Below, in pieces: positions 1 through 6,558 of a DNA stretch of 19,502 nt. The position numbers and the translations under genes were made by a program. The notes under the pieces were generated by a model, which was not told the DNA's origin, ran no database searches, and saw only the letters and a program-made list of their open reading frames with translations. The stretch covers positions 1 through 19,502 of the forward strand of contig JAUWZT010000031.1 of NCBI GenBank assembly GCA_030615145.1. The letters are read 5' to 3'. The DNA is from Promethearchaeota archaeon. GTDB lineage: Archaea; Asgardarchaeota; Lokiarchaeia; Sigyniarchaeales; SOKP01. Every line of letters starts with the position of its first letter. Positions within the stretch are counted from its first letter, which is position 1.

Positions 1-434
1 ACCTCTAAAGATTTTAATTCGTTAATATATCCCTTTTTATCCAAGTTGTCAAGTTTATATTGAAGGAAATCCATAGCTTGCCTGCGTAAAAGAATGGCGT
101 CGTAAATAATCTGTTTATGATCTTTCGAATAAGCAGCAAGAAATATCCCGTAAATAGTGATTCCTGCTATTACGAACGCTAAAATTTCCGCTATCAAGCT
201 AAAAACCCAAATTAAAATAACACCACCATAAAGAATTGGAAAATAAGCAAAAATTACGATGAATAAGCTAATTATTAAAGCGAATTTTAGTAATGTATTT
301 CTTTTTTTTTCAGTGATATCCCATAGGACTGTGTGTGTTGCTTCGGCATCAATAGAACGATTAAACGCCACTTTTATTTTCCCAACAGCAATTTCTTTTA
401 GATCTTCCAACTCGGTTGACTTATTTTCTACCAT
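1..434 (-). CDS. Two-TM membrane protein, C-terminus outside window (partial)
   Basis: The reverse strand is open from an ATG at 434 to the window edge, giving 144 codons without a stop. The N-terminus (about residues 1-47) is hydrophilic and begins MVENKSTELEDLKEIAVGK. Two hydrophobic segments follow, at about residues 50-72 and 74-104, separated by a GG turn. A charged region after them (AYSKDHKQ, then LLRRQAMDFLQYKLDNLDKKG) looks like an amphipathic or coiled helix, so both ends probably face the cytoplasm. The start lacks a clear Shine-Dalgarno; another start close by is possible. The hydrophobic pattern and the absence of in-frame stops support real coding, while the 70-codon ORF on the other strand (259-468) is its shadow. 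I do not recognise the family and assign no function. Confidence 0.7.
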   Translation of the reverse strand, partial: MVENKSTELEDLKEIAVGKIKVAFNRSIDAEATHTVLWDITEKKRNTLLKFALIISLFIVIFAYFPILYGGVILIWVFSLIAEILAFVIAGITIYGIFLAAYSKDHKQIIYDAILLRRQAMDFLQYKLDNLDKKGYINELKSLE

Positions 435-573
435 TATTATTACATCGTTTTACTCTTGTAGGATTTAAAATGATTAGAACTAATAAAGATTTGTCTAATT
501 ATTCATAATTGTCTCTAATCGTTTGAATATAGAACTATAGAGATTTATTATTACAATTTATAGATAATATGCA

Positions 574-597
574 TTATATTTAAAAATATAAAAATGA
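574..597 (-). terminator. T-rich tract after the polyamine gene
   Basis: On the reverse strand, 13-36 nt past the stop of the BpsA-SpeD gene, the transcript would contain closely spaced U runs (CATTTTTATATTTTTAAATA). Archaeal intrinsic termination often needs only such U-tracts without a hairpin. The whole intergenic region is AT-rich, so this is weak evidence. Confidence 0.3.
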
Positions 598-609
598 GAT
601 AAAATATTA

Positions 610-2037
610 TTAAGCTCCCAAAATTATTGGTTCATATTTCATTTTAAAATTCTTGCCACGCTCTGCATAGAAAAATTCAAATTTTTGAGGATTAAACTGA
701 TTTTTTAAGAATTGTACGACTTTAACTCCTTTAGAAAACTCATCACAAATAAAAAGATCAATACTAATATATCCATGTTCTGGCCAGGTATGAATTGCTG
801 CATGACTAGACTTCAATATGGCAATAGCACTATATCCAAAAGGTTGGTAATTATGGTTATATACGTCATGAATTGTTAAATCAGCTAATAATAGCGAGTT
901 TAGAAAAATTTTTTGAATTTTATTATTTTCAAAAAATAATTGCTGTTTAATGAAGTGCATTTCTCCTACAAAGTGGTATCCATTGGGTTGATATGGAAGA
1001 GATTTGCTGTTTTTTACTTCAGAAGTATAGATTGGACCTGATTTTAAGCTTAAATTATTCTCAGCATAGATACTTTTTGTTAAATGCAAGTAGTAAAGAT
1101 GGCTGAAATTCCCTAAAATACTTGCACCTCTGTAATGATTAAAGTTTGGGATCATATCTTTAATTATAAACCCTTGATCCAATATAGACAACTGAGCTCT
1201 TTGCATTTCTTCTGGTGGTTTATTTCCAAAGCATAGAAGACATCTTTTTCCAATAACAGAATGAATTTTACCATCAATCTTTATGCTAGTTTTTAAAGCT
1301 TGTTTAGCTCTTTTTAAAAATAAACGCAATCCTTGATTAGTATAGGGAGGATCAATCACAGCGATATCATATTTATTTAGAATATTTTTAGGGCATGGGT
1401 CTCTTAAATCATGATTAATAATGTTGAAGTTTTTTAAAGAGAACTCTTCTACGGCTTCGGAAAGAAAATTTAAAATTCGCTTATCAATATCTATTACAGT
1501 TATCTTTTTTGCTAATCTAGTTAAACCAACCGCTATTGATGTAGCATCATCATCACCAAGAAATATTATTTTTCTTCCTTCTATATCTCCTTCTTTAAGC
1601 AAGTACATTGTTCTTTTTATCACTGTAGAGATTTCAGCATGAGTTTGATCAAAATTATAACAAGGTTTTGGACGTTGCTTAAGAAATTCTTCACAGAGAC
1701 TTAAAGAAGAAATTTCTTCAGGTATATTATTGAAGGTAATATTGATATTATTAGGTTGAGGATCATAATCAAAATATAGATTTAATCTTTGTTTTACCCA
1801 ATTTTTTCCTCTTTGACCAAGATTGGTTCGCTTCTCAATAATTCCTGATTTTACTAATTCCGATCTAACAGCTGCAATCGCAGGAATCGCAATTCCAGTT
1901 TTTTGAGCTAATTTTTTATTTTTAAGTGAATTAAATCGATACATAAATAATAAAATCGATCGGACACCTTCGATACCTTCAGCTAATTGTGCTCTCTCAG
2001 CGACCAATGTGAGTATTTCTTCTGTATTTATTGCCAT
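610..2037 (-). CDS. bpsA-speD: Fused branched-chain polyamine synthase (BpsA) and AdoMet decarboxylase (SpeD)
   Basis: Residues 1-90 form a winged-helix-like region. Residues 125-320 match the BpsA (former DUF43) aminopropyltransferase family, with GDDDATS at 161-167, an acidic VIDIDKR strand at 181-187 and DPPYT at 229-233. Residues 350-470 are a prokaryotic SpeD, with HAAIHTWPE around the pyruvoyl site and a Cys at 431 in DLFIC, the position of the family's catalytic Cys. Ser411 would be the cleaved, pyruvoyl-forming residue. It is preceded by Ser rather than the common Glu; E. coli SpeD has Lys there, so this need not abolish processing. SpeD makes decarboxylated AdoMet and BpsA uses it to add aminopropyl groups to spermidine, giving branched polyamines as known in thermophilic archaea. 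The fusion couples donor synthesis with use. The ATG at 2037 has an upstream AGGAA. Families typically occur as separate proteins of about 350 and 120-140 residues, so both halves look complete. Confidence 0.92.
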   Translation of the reverse strand: MAINTEEILTLVAERAQLAEGIEGVRSILLFMYRFNSLKNKKLAQKTGIAIPAIAAVRSELVKSGIIEKRTNLGQRGKNWVKQRLNLYFDYDPQPNNINITFNNIPEEISSLSLCEEFLKQRPKPCYNFDQTHAEISTVIKRTMYLLKEGDIEGRKIIFLGDDDATSIAVGLTRLAKKITVIDIDKRILNFLSEAVEEFSLKNFNIINHDLRDPCPKNILNKYDIAVIDPPYTNQGLRLFLKRAKQALKTSIKIDGKIHSVIGKRCLLCFGNKPPEEMQRAQLSILDQGFIIKDMIPNFNHYRGASILGNFSHLYYLHLTKSIYAENNLSLKSGPIYTSEVKNSKSLPYQPNGYHFVGEMHFIKQQLFFENNKIQKIFLNSLLLADLTIHDVYNHNYQPFGYSAIAILKSSHAAIHTWPEHGYISIDLFICDEFSKGVKVVQFLKNQFNPQKFEFFYAERGKNFKMKYEPIILGA

Positions 2038-2170
2038 TATTTAATTATTCCTATAAATATAATTATAAAACTATTTATGATCCTTTAAAGATTTATAATC
2101 AATATATAGGTGAAGTATATTTAAGTTTTACCAATAGAGAATGATTCTCCTTAACCTAAATTGAACTAAG

Positions 2171-2242
2171 CTAGCGTAAATCAACCGTTTCATATAGTTT
2201 GCTCACATTCTTAACCATTATTATTAAATTATCCCCAATCAT
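2171..2242 (-). pseudogene. Short ORF, possible relic of an ABC ATPase N-terminus
   Basis: A reverse-strand GGAGGT (2254-2249) sits 6 nt before the ATG at 2242, the cleanest Shine-Dalgarno in this part of the window. The ORF encodes 23 residues and stops at TAG 2173-2171. Its part IIMVKNVSKLYET resembles the first strand of MacB/LolD-type ABC ATPases (pattern VKxVSKxYxTG). After the stop another frame reads GESFSIGKT, reminiscent of a worn GEFxxIxGxSGSGKT stretch. The simplest reading is the decayed 5' end of an ABC transporter gene. A genuine small peptide or leader peptide is possible. The match is short and made by eye. Confidence 0.35.
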
Positions 2243-2341
2243 AAAAGTACCTCCAGTGTATATCATTATTGAATTAATTTTATTATAACATTAATTGAGA
2301 CGAGTCTAATATGGATTATTTTGTATTAAATGAGCTTTTTA

Positions 2342-2359
2342 TCTCCATTTCTATGGAGA
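2342..2359. repeat. 7-bp perfect hairpin
   Basis: TCTCCAT and ATGGAGA are perfect reverse complements around a TTCT loop. No T-run follows on the reverse strand and a short one precedes it, so it is not a convincing terminator. Function unknown. Confidence 0.4.
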
Positions 2360-2542
2360 CCAATTCCATATTTCTTAATTTCAAGTACCTGTGTCTCATT
2401 ATCATGTAATGAGAAATAATGTTACTAATCTTTTAAACATAATCTTAAAAAATTCATAAAATTAAGTGTGATTTGATAATATTACAGTATGAATTCTGTT
2501 AATATCGATGGACCATACTAGGGATCAAATTTTAGCGTTATG

Positions 2543-3280
2543 TCAGTAGATTTTCGGTATTAATTTGTATTTTACTCGAGTTCGATATTCAATATAGCCG
2601 TCCATTCCCTTAATGAGCATTTCCTCCTCGAATTTTATTCGGATTATTAAGCTTAATACCCCTACTGCAGCGGGAATTAATGATATCCACGATCCTAATG
2701 CAATGGGCATACCAAGTATCATTAAAACTGCTCCCGAGTAGAGTGGATGGCGAACGTGACTGTATAACCCTGTATCGATGAGTTTTTGGTCTTTGCTTAT
2801 ATCAAGTAGTTTTGAGGCATACGCATTTTGTACCATTGCGACATCCATGATTATTAGCCCAATATTCGTAACTACAAGACCTATAATCTCCACCGTGAAA
2901 GGAATTGTAGACCATTGATTGCGGTAATCGAATACTGGTAATAATATTGCACCTATAAATCCGATAGCAAGAATCGGCAATATAAATTTATCTGATCCTG
3001 CGGAACTTTTTGTTTTCTCTGTGACACCGACCTTTTTCACCTTCATCCGGTTCCGAAGAACTCGCGGATTCTTCTTGTTTATGAGATAAAAACTGATTGT
3101 CATGTTAATAACAAATGATATAGTGAATAACCAAGCTTCAATCCATGACCAATCTTGAGCGAGGGGGAAAAGTATGATTATAAATATGACAGAAATGTAT
3201 ACTGGGATGAGCGCTATTGTCCAAAGAGGAAGTGGTTTATCACTCTTATCAATTTCATTTAATGGTGTTTCATTTGACAT
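2543..3280 (-). CDS. ICMT/PEMT-type membrane methyltransferase
   Basis: A 245-residue membrane protein with hydrophobic segments near residues 20-42, 48-68, 98-116, 127-150 and 182-215. The diagnostic region is C-terminal: GLYSHVRHPLYSG at 171-183, the EEE cluster at 218-220 and YIEYRTRVKYKLIPKIY at the end. These correspond to the AdoMet-binding RHPxY, E and Y/R elements of the isoprenylcysteine carboxyl methyltransferase / phospholipid N-methyltransferase family. The protein would use AdoMet to methylate a membrane-embedded substrate; the substrate cannot be read from sequence. The start is ATG 3280. No Shine-Dalgarno precedes it, but a TATA-like box lies about 25 nt upstream, so the mRNA may be leaderless. 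It stands alone, with an acetyltransferase relic upstream. Confidence 0.85.
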   Translation of the reverse strand: MSNETPLNEIDKSDKPLPLWTIALIPVYISVIFIIILFPLAQDWSWIEAWLFTISFVINMTISFYLINKKNPRVLRNRMKVKKVGVTEKTKSSAGSDKFILPILAIGFIGAILLPVFDYRNQWSTIPFTVEIIGLVVTNIGLIIMDVAMVQNAYASKLLDISKDQKLIDTGLYSHVRHPLYSGAVLMILGMPIALGSWISLIPAAVGVLSLIIRIKFEEEMLIKGMDGYIEYRTRVKYKLIPKIY

Positions 3281-3297
3281 AGTTTTAATGTATGAAT

Positions 3298-3325
3298 ACC
3301 ATTATTAAATATTATTTCTTTAGAG
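3298..3325 (-). promoter_or_regulatory. Probable promoter of the ICMT-like gene (leaderless)
   Basis: On the reverse strand ATATTTAATAAT (about 3312-3301) is preceded by the purine-rich AAAGAAAT, a reasonable BRE plus TATA. Its centre is about 25 nt before ATG 3280, so transcription would begin at or near the start codon. This agrees with the lack of a Shine-Dalgarno. Confidence 0.4.
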
Positions 3326-3358
3326 TACAAAATCTCTTTTTTTTCTAAATCTAGTTAA

Positions 3359-3383
3359 GTTGAAAATTTAGGTTGAAAATTTA
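3359..3383. repeat. Tandem 12-bp direct repeat
   Basis: GTTGAAAATTTA occurs at 3359-3370 and again at 3372-3383, separated by one base, directly before the GNAT relic. It may be a replication-slippage scar or chance in AT-rich DNA. Confidence 0.45.
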
Positions 3384-3384
3384 A

Positions 3385-3496
3385 GATTTAAAAAGAAATC
3401 ATCATTTTTATGAAAAATTAGGCTATGTCAAAGTTGATGAAATGAAAGAATCTGATGATTTTATACTTTATTTCTATGAGAAGAACATAGGAATGA
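3385..3496 (+). pseudogene. Relic of a GNAT acetyltransferase C-terminus
   Basis: A forward frame opens after TAA 3382-3384 and reads DLKRNHHFYEKLGYVKVDEM and then KESDDFILYFYEKNI. This pattern, NHHFYEKLGY followed by VKVxE and a final strand ending in YEKN, is typical of the last acetyl-CoA-contacting helix and strand of GNAT N-acetyltransferases. The preceding 100 bases contain no matching N-terminal part in any frame that I could find, and the frame runs on past the expected family end into DNA antisense to the asparaginase. It therefore looks like a truncated gene whose 3' end was left behind. The in-frame ATG at 3442 could give a small ORF to 3636, but its second half is only the complement of the asparaginase gene. 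The identification rests on about 35 residues. Confidence 0.5.
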
Positions 3497-4522
3497 TCAT
3501 CGATGATATCCTTCTCCTTCTTTTTCTGTTGTTGTATCAACATATAAACATTCTCTCTTTGTTGGAATTGGATTTAGAGAATCAGCTATCCAGAAATGCA
3601 TTCTCTCCTGGTGAAAAATTGAAAATTCAAAATTAGCTGCAGATACTGTATGTCCTTCTTTATCCATTACTAAGATTGTTAAAAAGCCTGCATCCTCTCC
3701 CAGATCTTTTATTGTTTCAATTGCTAATATTGCAGCTTCCTCAGCTGTTTTTCCTTTAGACATTTCATAAACAGCTATTCGTGCAAGAGATAATCTAATA
3801 GCTATTTCCCCAACTCCTATACAAGCAGCTGCTCCATAACGATTATCAGCATAATTTCCTGCTCCTATAATAGGAGAATCTCCAGTTCTTCCAGGAAGTT
3901 TGAAAGAAAGACCGCTTGTTGAAACTCCACAACATATATCTCCATTCATATCTTTAGCAATGATATTAACAGTTCCATGATTCTCTTTAGCATATTTGGT
4001 ATACCATTCCATCATCTTTTTCTCTTGAACCAATCTTTGAAAGATTTTAAAGTAACATTCCTTTTTTTTCATAGTTTCTTCTGCATCATAAGGTTTATTG
4101 ACTAAACTTTTTCCAGAGAGAAAATCCTGGTGAATATCACTTGCGTTTTCTGATAATAATTCTGTTTCTTCAAAACATAGAACACTAGCAAATTGGTCTG
4201 CCCCCTCTCCAACTAGAAGTGCATGAGGAGTTTGTTCCATAACTTGTCTTGCAATGGAAATAGGATTTTTATATTTTTTAAGTCCAGCTACAGCTCCGGT
4301 TTTCAGAGTCTTTCCATCCATAATAGATGCATCTAGCTCAACTTCTCCTAAAAGATTAGGTAATCCTCCTGAACCTACAGACCAATCATTAGGATTATCC
4401 TCAACAATTTTTATTGTCTCCTCAACAGCATCAAGAGCTGATTTACCTTGTAAAAGAAGTTCCATACCTTTAGGTATCGCATTAACAGAATTAATTGTTC
4501 CAGCTATGATAACATTGTGCAA
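3497..4522 (-). CDS. N-terminal nucleophile asparaginase / glycosylasparaginase family
   Basis: The 341-residue protein follows the Thr-dependent Ntn-hydrolase asparaginase plan. The alpha subunit begins VIIAGTINSVNAIPKGMELL and includes DWSVGSGGLPN and ELDASIMDG (about 46-70), matching the family's GxGGxPN and DA-xMDG motifs. The expected self-cleavage site is HGTV at 182-185, making Thr184 the nucleophile. The beta subunit has GRTGDSPIIGAGNYADN and GAAACIGVGE, the substrate-binding RxGDSPxxGAG and TGxGE regions. Products of this family hydrolyse asparagine, N-acetylglucosaminyl-asparagine or isoaspartyl peptides; I cannot choose between them. The start is TTG 4522: an in-frame TAG lies two codons upstream, no ATG fits, and AAAGGAT precedes it. 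The gene faces away from the PadR gene and shares a 301-nt control region with it. Confidence 0.9.
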   Translation of the reverse strand: MHNVIIAGTINSVNAIPKGMELLLQGKSALDAVEETIKIVEDNPNDWSVGSGGLPNLLGEVELDASIMDGKTLKTGAVAGLKKYKNPISIARQVMEQTPHALLVGEGADQFASVLCFEETELLSENASDIHQDFLSGKSLVNKPYDAEETMKKKECYFKIFQRLVQEKKMMEWYTKYAKENHGTVNIIAKDMNGDICCGVSTSGLSFKLPGRTGDSPIIGAGNYADNRYGAAACIGVGEIAIRLSLARIAVYEMSKGKTAEEAAILAIETIKDLGEDAGFLTILVMDKEGHTVSAANFEFSIFHQERMHFWIADSLNPIPTKRECLYVDTTTEKEGEGYHR

Positions 4523-4723
4523 TTTCTATATATCCTTTTTTTTGAATAGAAAAATATTAGATACTTTTAAACTATTTTCATTTTTAGATGAAAACAAGAA
4601 AGAACAGAGCAAAAATTTGGTCAAAATGACGATTATATTCATATTGTTATAGAAAGCCGAAAGGGAATATCAAGTTATCCACTTTTCTTAATGTTTGGGA
4701 TTTAAATACTATTTAATAATAAA

Positions 4724-4798
4724 TTTTGCATAAAAACATATATTGTCATTTATCATTTTTTGCAAACATTTATATATGCAGTTTTCATATTTTGCATA
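4724..4798 (+). repeat. Three spaced TTTTGCA(T/A)A repeats upstream of padR
   Basis: TTTTGCATA is at 4724-4732, TTTTGCAAA at 4758-4766 and TTTTGCATA at 4790-4798. The starts are 34 and 32 bases apart, about three helical turns, so the copies lie on roughly the same DNA face. The last copy overlaps the palindrome at 4771-4802. They may be regulator half-sites; AT-rich DNA makes chance possible. Confidence 0.45.
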
Positions 4799-4802
4799 TA
4801 TA
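4771..4802. promoter_or_regulatory. Putative PadR operator: 10-bp inverted repeat
   Basis: TATATATGCA (4771-4780) and TGCATATATA (4793-4802) are perfect reverse complements separated by 12 bases. PadR proteins are dimeric winged-helix regulators that often bind such palindromes over their own promoter. Here the right arm overlaps the proposed TATA box, a position suited to autorepression. That PadR binds here is inference. Confidence 0.55.
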
Positions 4803-4806
4803 TAAA
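4795..4806 (+). promoter_or_regulatory. TATA box of the PadR operon
   Basis: CATATATATAAA lies about 22-27 nt before ATG 4824. No Shine-Dalgarno stands before that ATG, which suggests a leaderless transcript starting at or beside the start codon. An alternative TATA at 4769-4777 would give a short leader. Confidence 0.5.
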
Positions 4807-4823
4807 ACCTTAAAAAAATTGAT

Positions 4824-5423
4824 ATGTCAGATTCTGGAAACTATAATTTAAAACACAAACCATTTGTCATTCTTGGATTATTAGCAGAAAGCCCTCAGGG
4901 AGATCATCCGTATAACATTAACAAAAAAATTGAGGTTCGGGGGATGAAAAATTGGACCAATATTGGTTTGAGCCTATCATTATCCACAATATATAGAATC
5001 TTGGATCGTTTAGAAACTGATGGCTTAATTGAGAGTTATGCTGAAGAAGTAGATAATAGAGAAAGAAAAGTTTATTCGATGAGAAAATTAGGATGGAATA
5101 TTTTATATAATAAGGTTTATACTGTTCTCAACGAATATTATGGAAAAAATGATGAGGATTTCTATGTAGCTTTTTCGATGTTCCCTTATCTCAAAAAGGA
5201 AGACAGAATAGAAGTGTTTTCTAATTCACTTAGTAAAATTAAAAATCATAAAGAGGGTTTACTAGAGATGTTAAAGAAGAACGAAAAATATCCAATGAAT
5301 ATTGTAGGCTTATTCAAACATCCCCTCATGATACTCCAGACAGACCAAGAGTTCCTAGAATGGGTTTTAGATAAAATAGAAAAAGGAGAGGATGAATTTG
5401 GTCCAGATGCATATAGTAAATAA
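4824..5423 (+). CDS. PadR-family transcriptional regulator
   Basis: Residues 10-95 form a PadR winged helix. FVILGLLAESPQGDHPYNINKKI is helices 1-2, the recognition segment is LSTIYRILDRLETDGLIES (53-71) and the wing is DNRERKVYSMRKLGWNIL (77-94). Residues 100-190 are helical and fit the PadR C-terminal dimerisation part (about 180 residues is usual; this has 199). PadR proteins commonly repress their own operon and respond to phenolic compounds, drugs or other small ligands. The gene is first in a five-gene block and overlaps the next gene by about 30 bases, so the two are probably translated in a coupled way. A palindrome sits on its own TATA box. The ligand is unknown. Confidence 0.88.
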   Translation: MSDSGNYNLKHKPFVILGLLAESPQGDHPYNINKKIEVRGMKNWTNIGLSLSLSTIYRILDRLETDGLIESYAEEVDNRERKVYSMRKLGWNILYNKVYTVLNEYYGKNDEDFYVAFSMFPYLKKEDRIEVFSNSLSKIKNHKEGLLEMLKKNEKYPMNIVGLFKHPLMILQTDQEFLEWVLDKIEKGEDEFGPDAYSK

Positions 5424-6531
5424 TTTCAATCATATGGTTGGTTATCATTGTGAATCTTCATCAATGAGAGATCTCTTTGAATTTTATGGCTTTCCAATGT
5501 CTGAAGCGATGGCATTTGGCTTAGACGCTACAATGGGATTTGGATTTTTCGATACAACTAATAGTATTTCATTTATACCAGAATCAGACATACCTTTTTT
5601 TCTTGGAGGAAAGCAAGGATCAATCGAACCAAATTCTTTAGCTTGCCGATTACTGGGAATTACTTTAAAAAAACAATCATTTACTAGAGCAGATAAGGCG
5701 TGGGAGGAATCAAAAATATTACTCAACCAAAATATCCCATTAATTCTTAGAGCTGATTTAGGATATTTACCATATTTTGAAAAGGAGGGAGAAATCCACT
5801 TCGGTGGACATGCAATTACTTTAGCGGGTTATGATGAGGAGAGGGGCATGGCATTTGTAGGTGATTCGGAATTTGAAGGCTTCCAAGAAATCCCGATAGA
5901 AAAATTAAAACAAGCAAGAAGTTCTAAGCACGGTCCGAAATTTATGCATCCAAGCAATGCCCAATTTTCCATGGTAAGAAGACCTGACGGAAAACATCCA
6001 CCTTTAGCAGCAGGAGTAAAAGTTGCCATTCAAAAAGTGGTAGATAATATGTTGCGTCCATCTGTAAACAATAATGGTGTCCAGGGTTTGAAACTATTCG
6101 CAACTTCTATTCCTCAGTGGAACAAAAAATTGCAGGGGATAGCAAAGGATCCTCAGGGGAAATCGATTTCACGTGCGAGATTGATGTTTGAATTATTACA
6201 TGGTTATATTGAAACCTGGGGCACTGGAGGGTCAAGCTTTCGTAATCTTTATAGACAATTCTTAGAAGAATTACTAAATCACCCTGAAATAACAGAGGGG
6301 CCTAAAGCATGGAATAGTGAAGATTTCAGAATTATAAAAGAGTGTATTCCTATCATTAGTAAGTCTGCACATAATTGGACTATGATTGCGGACACTTTAA
6401 AAGATGCCGCTGAAGAATACAAAGATGATTGCTTAGATCATATCAATTTAGACGAATTGCAGAGTATTGCCTTAGTTATCCTTAACCAAGAAGAAATTTT
6501 GTTTAATAAATTAAATAAACTAAAAATCTAA
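5392..6531 (+). CDS. BtrH_N / DUF4872 domain protein, papain-like fold acyltransferase or peptidase relative
   Basis: The N-terminal half resembles the BtrH N-terminal domain. It opens GYHCESSSMRDLFEFYGFPMSEAMAFGL (16-43), carries FGGHAITLAGYDEERGMAFVGDSE (137-160), and its expected triad would be Cys20, His140 and Asp158, as in C39/papain-like folds. The C-terminal half (about 205-379) is helical and matches DUF4872, with HGYIETWGTGGSSFRNLYRQFLEE. BtrH transfers an acyl group from a carrier protein in butirosin biosynthesis; archaeal relatives are uncharacterised, so activity here is inferred to be acyl transfer or a related thiol chemistry. The start is uncertain: ATG 5392 is preceded at once by GGAGAGG, whereas ATG 5407 has that motif 15 nt away. 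Either overlaps the PadR gene. A third in-frame ATG at 5434 lacks a ribosome site. No carrier protein gene is visible nearby. Confidence 0.8.
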   Translation: MNLVQMHIVNNFNHMVGYHCESSSMRDLFEFYGFPMSEAMAFGLDATMGFGFFDTTNSISFIPESDIPFFLGGKQGSIEPNSLACRLLGITLKKQSFTRADKAWEESKILLNQNIPLILRADLGYLPYFEKEGEIHFGGHAITLAGYDEERGMAFVGDSEFEGFQEIPIEKLKQARSSKHGPKFMHPSNAQFSMVRRPDGKHPPLAAGVKVAIQKVVDNMLRPSVNNNGVQGLKLFATSIPQWNKKLQGIAKDPQGKSISRARLMFELLHGYIETWGTGGSSFRNLYRQFLEELLNHPEITEGPKAWNSEDFRIIKECIPIISKSAHNWTMIADTLKDAAEEYKDDCLDHINLDELQSIALVILNQEEILFNKLNKLKI

Positions 6532-6558
6532 ACCATTTTTAATTAAAAGTGAAAAAAA

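Larger units (their letters stand above)
2038..2542. other. 505-nt intergenic region
   Basis: This stretch lies between two reverse-strand genes and has no long ORF. It holds a 23-codon reverse-strand ORF with a strong Shine-Dalgarno (2171-2242, listed separately), a small perfect hairpin at 2342-2359, and AT-rich sequence that should include the promoter of the BpsA-SpeD gene (TATA-like runs around 2055-2070). I see no tRNA, C/D box RNA or repeat array. Confidence 0.6.
4523..4823. other. Divergent control region, asparaginase and PadR block
   Basis: These 301 bases separate two divergent starts. The right third holds the PadR palindrome, TTTTGCA-type repeats and TATA box listed separately. 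On the reverse strand AGTTTAAAAGTA near 4575-4564 could be the TATA element of the asparaginase gene, about 45 nt from its TTG, leaving room for the AAAGGAT ribosome site. I see no other gene in it. Confidence 0.5.

Noticed and set aside
259..468. Forward 69-codon ORF
   Set aside because: It is antisense to a better reverse-strand frame (1-434) with two clear membrane helices, and it has no recognisable protein pattern.
805..809. Ser instead of Glu before the SpeD pyruvoyl Ser as a sign of inactivity
   Set aside because: E. coli SpeD has Lys at this position and is active, and the remaining HTWPE and Cys positions are kept.
2307..2405. Reverse frame of about 32 codons reading ETQVLEIKKYGIGLHRNGDK
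   Set aside because: It looks somewhat protein-like but has no start codon with a ribosome site and no family I recognise; it may be another relic but cannot be supported.
4254..4652. Forward 132-codon ORF
   Set aside because: Most of it is the complement of the asparaginase gene; the tail in the intergenic region looks like nothing known.
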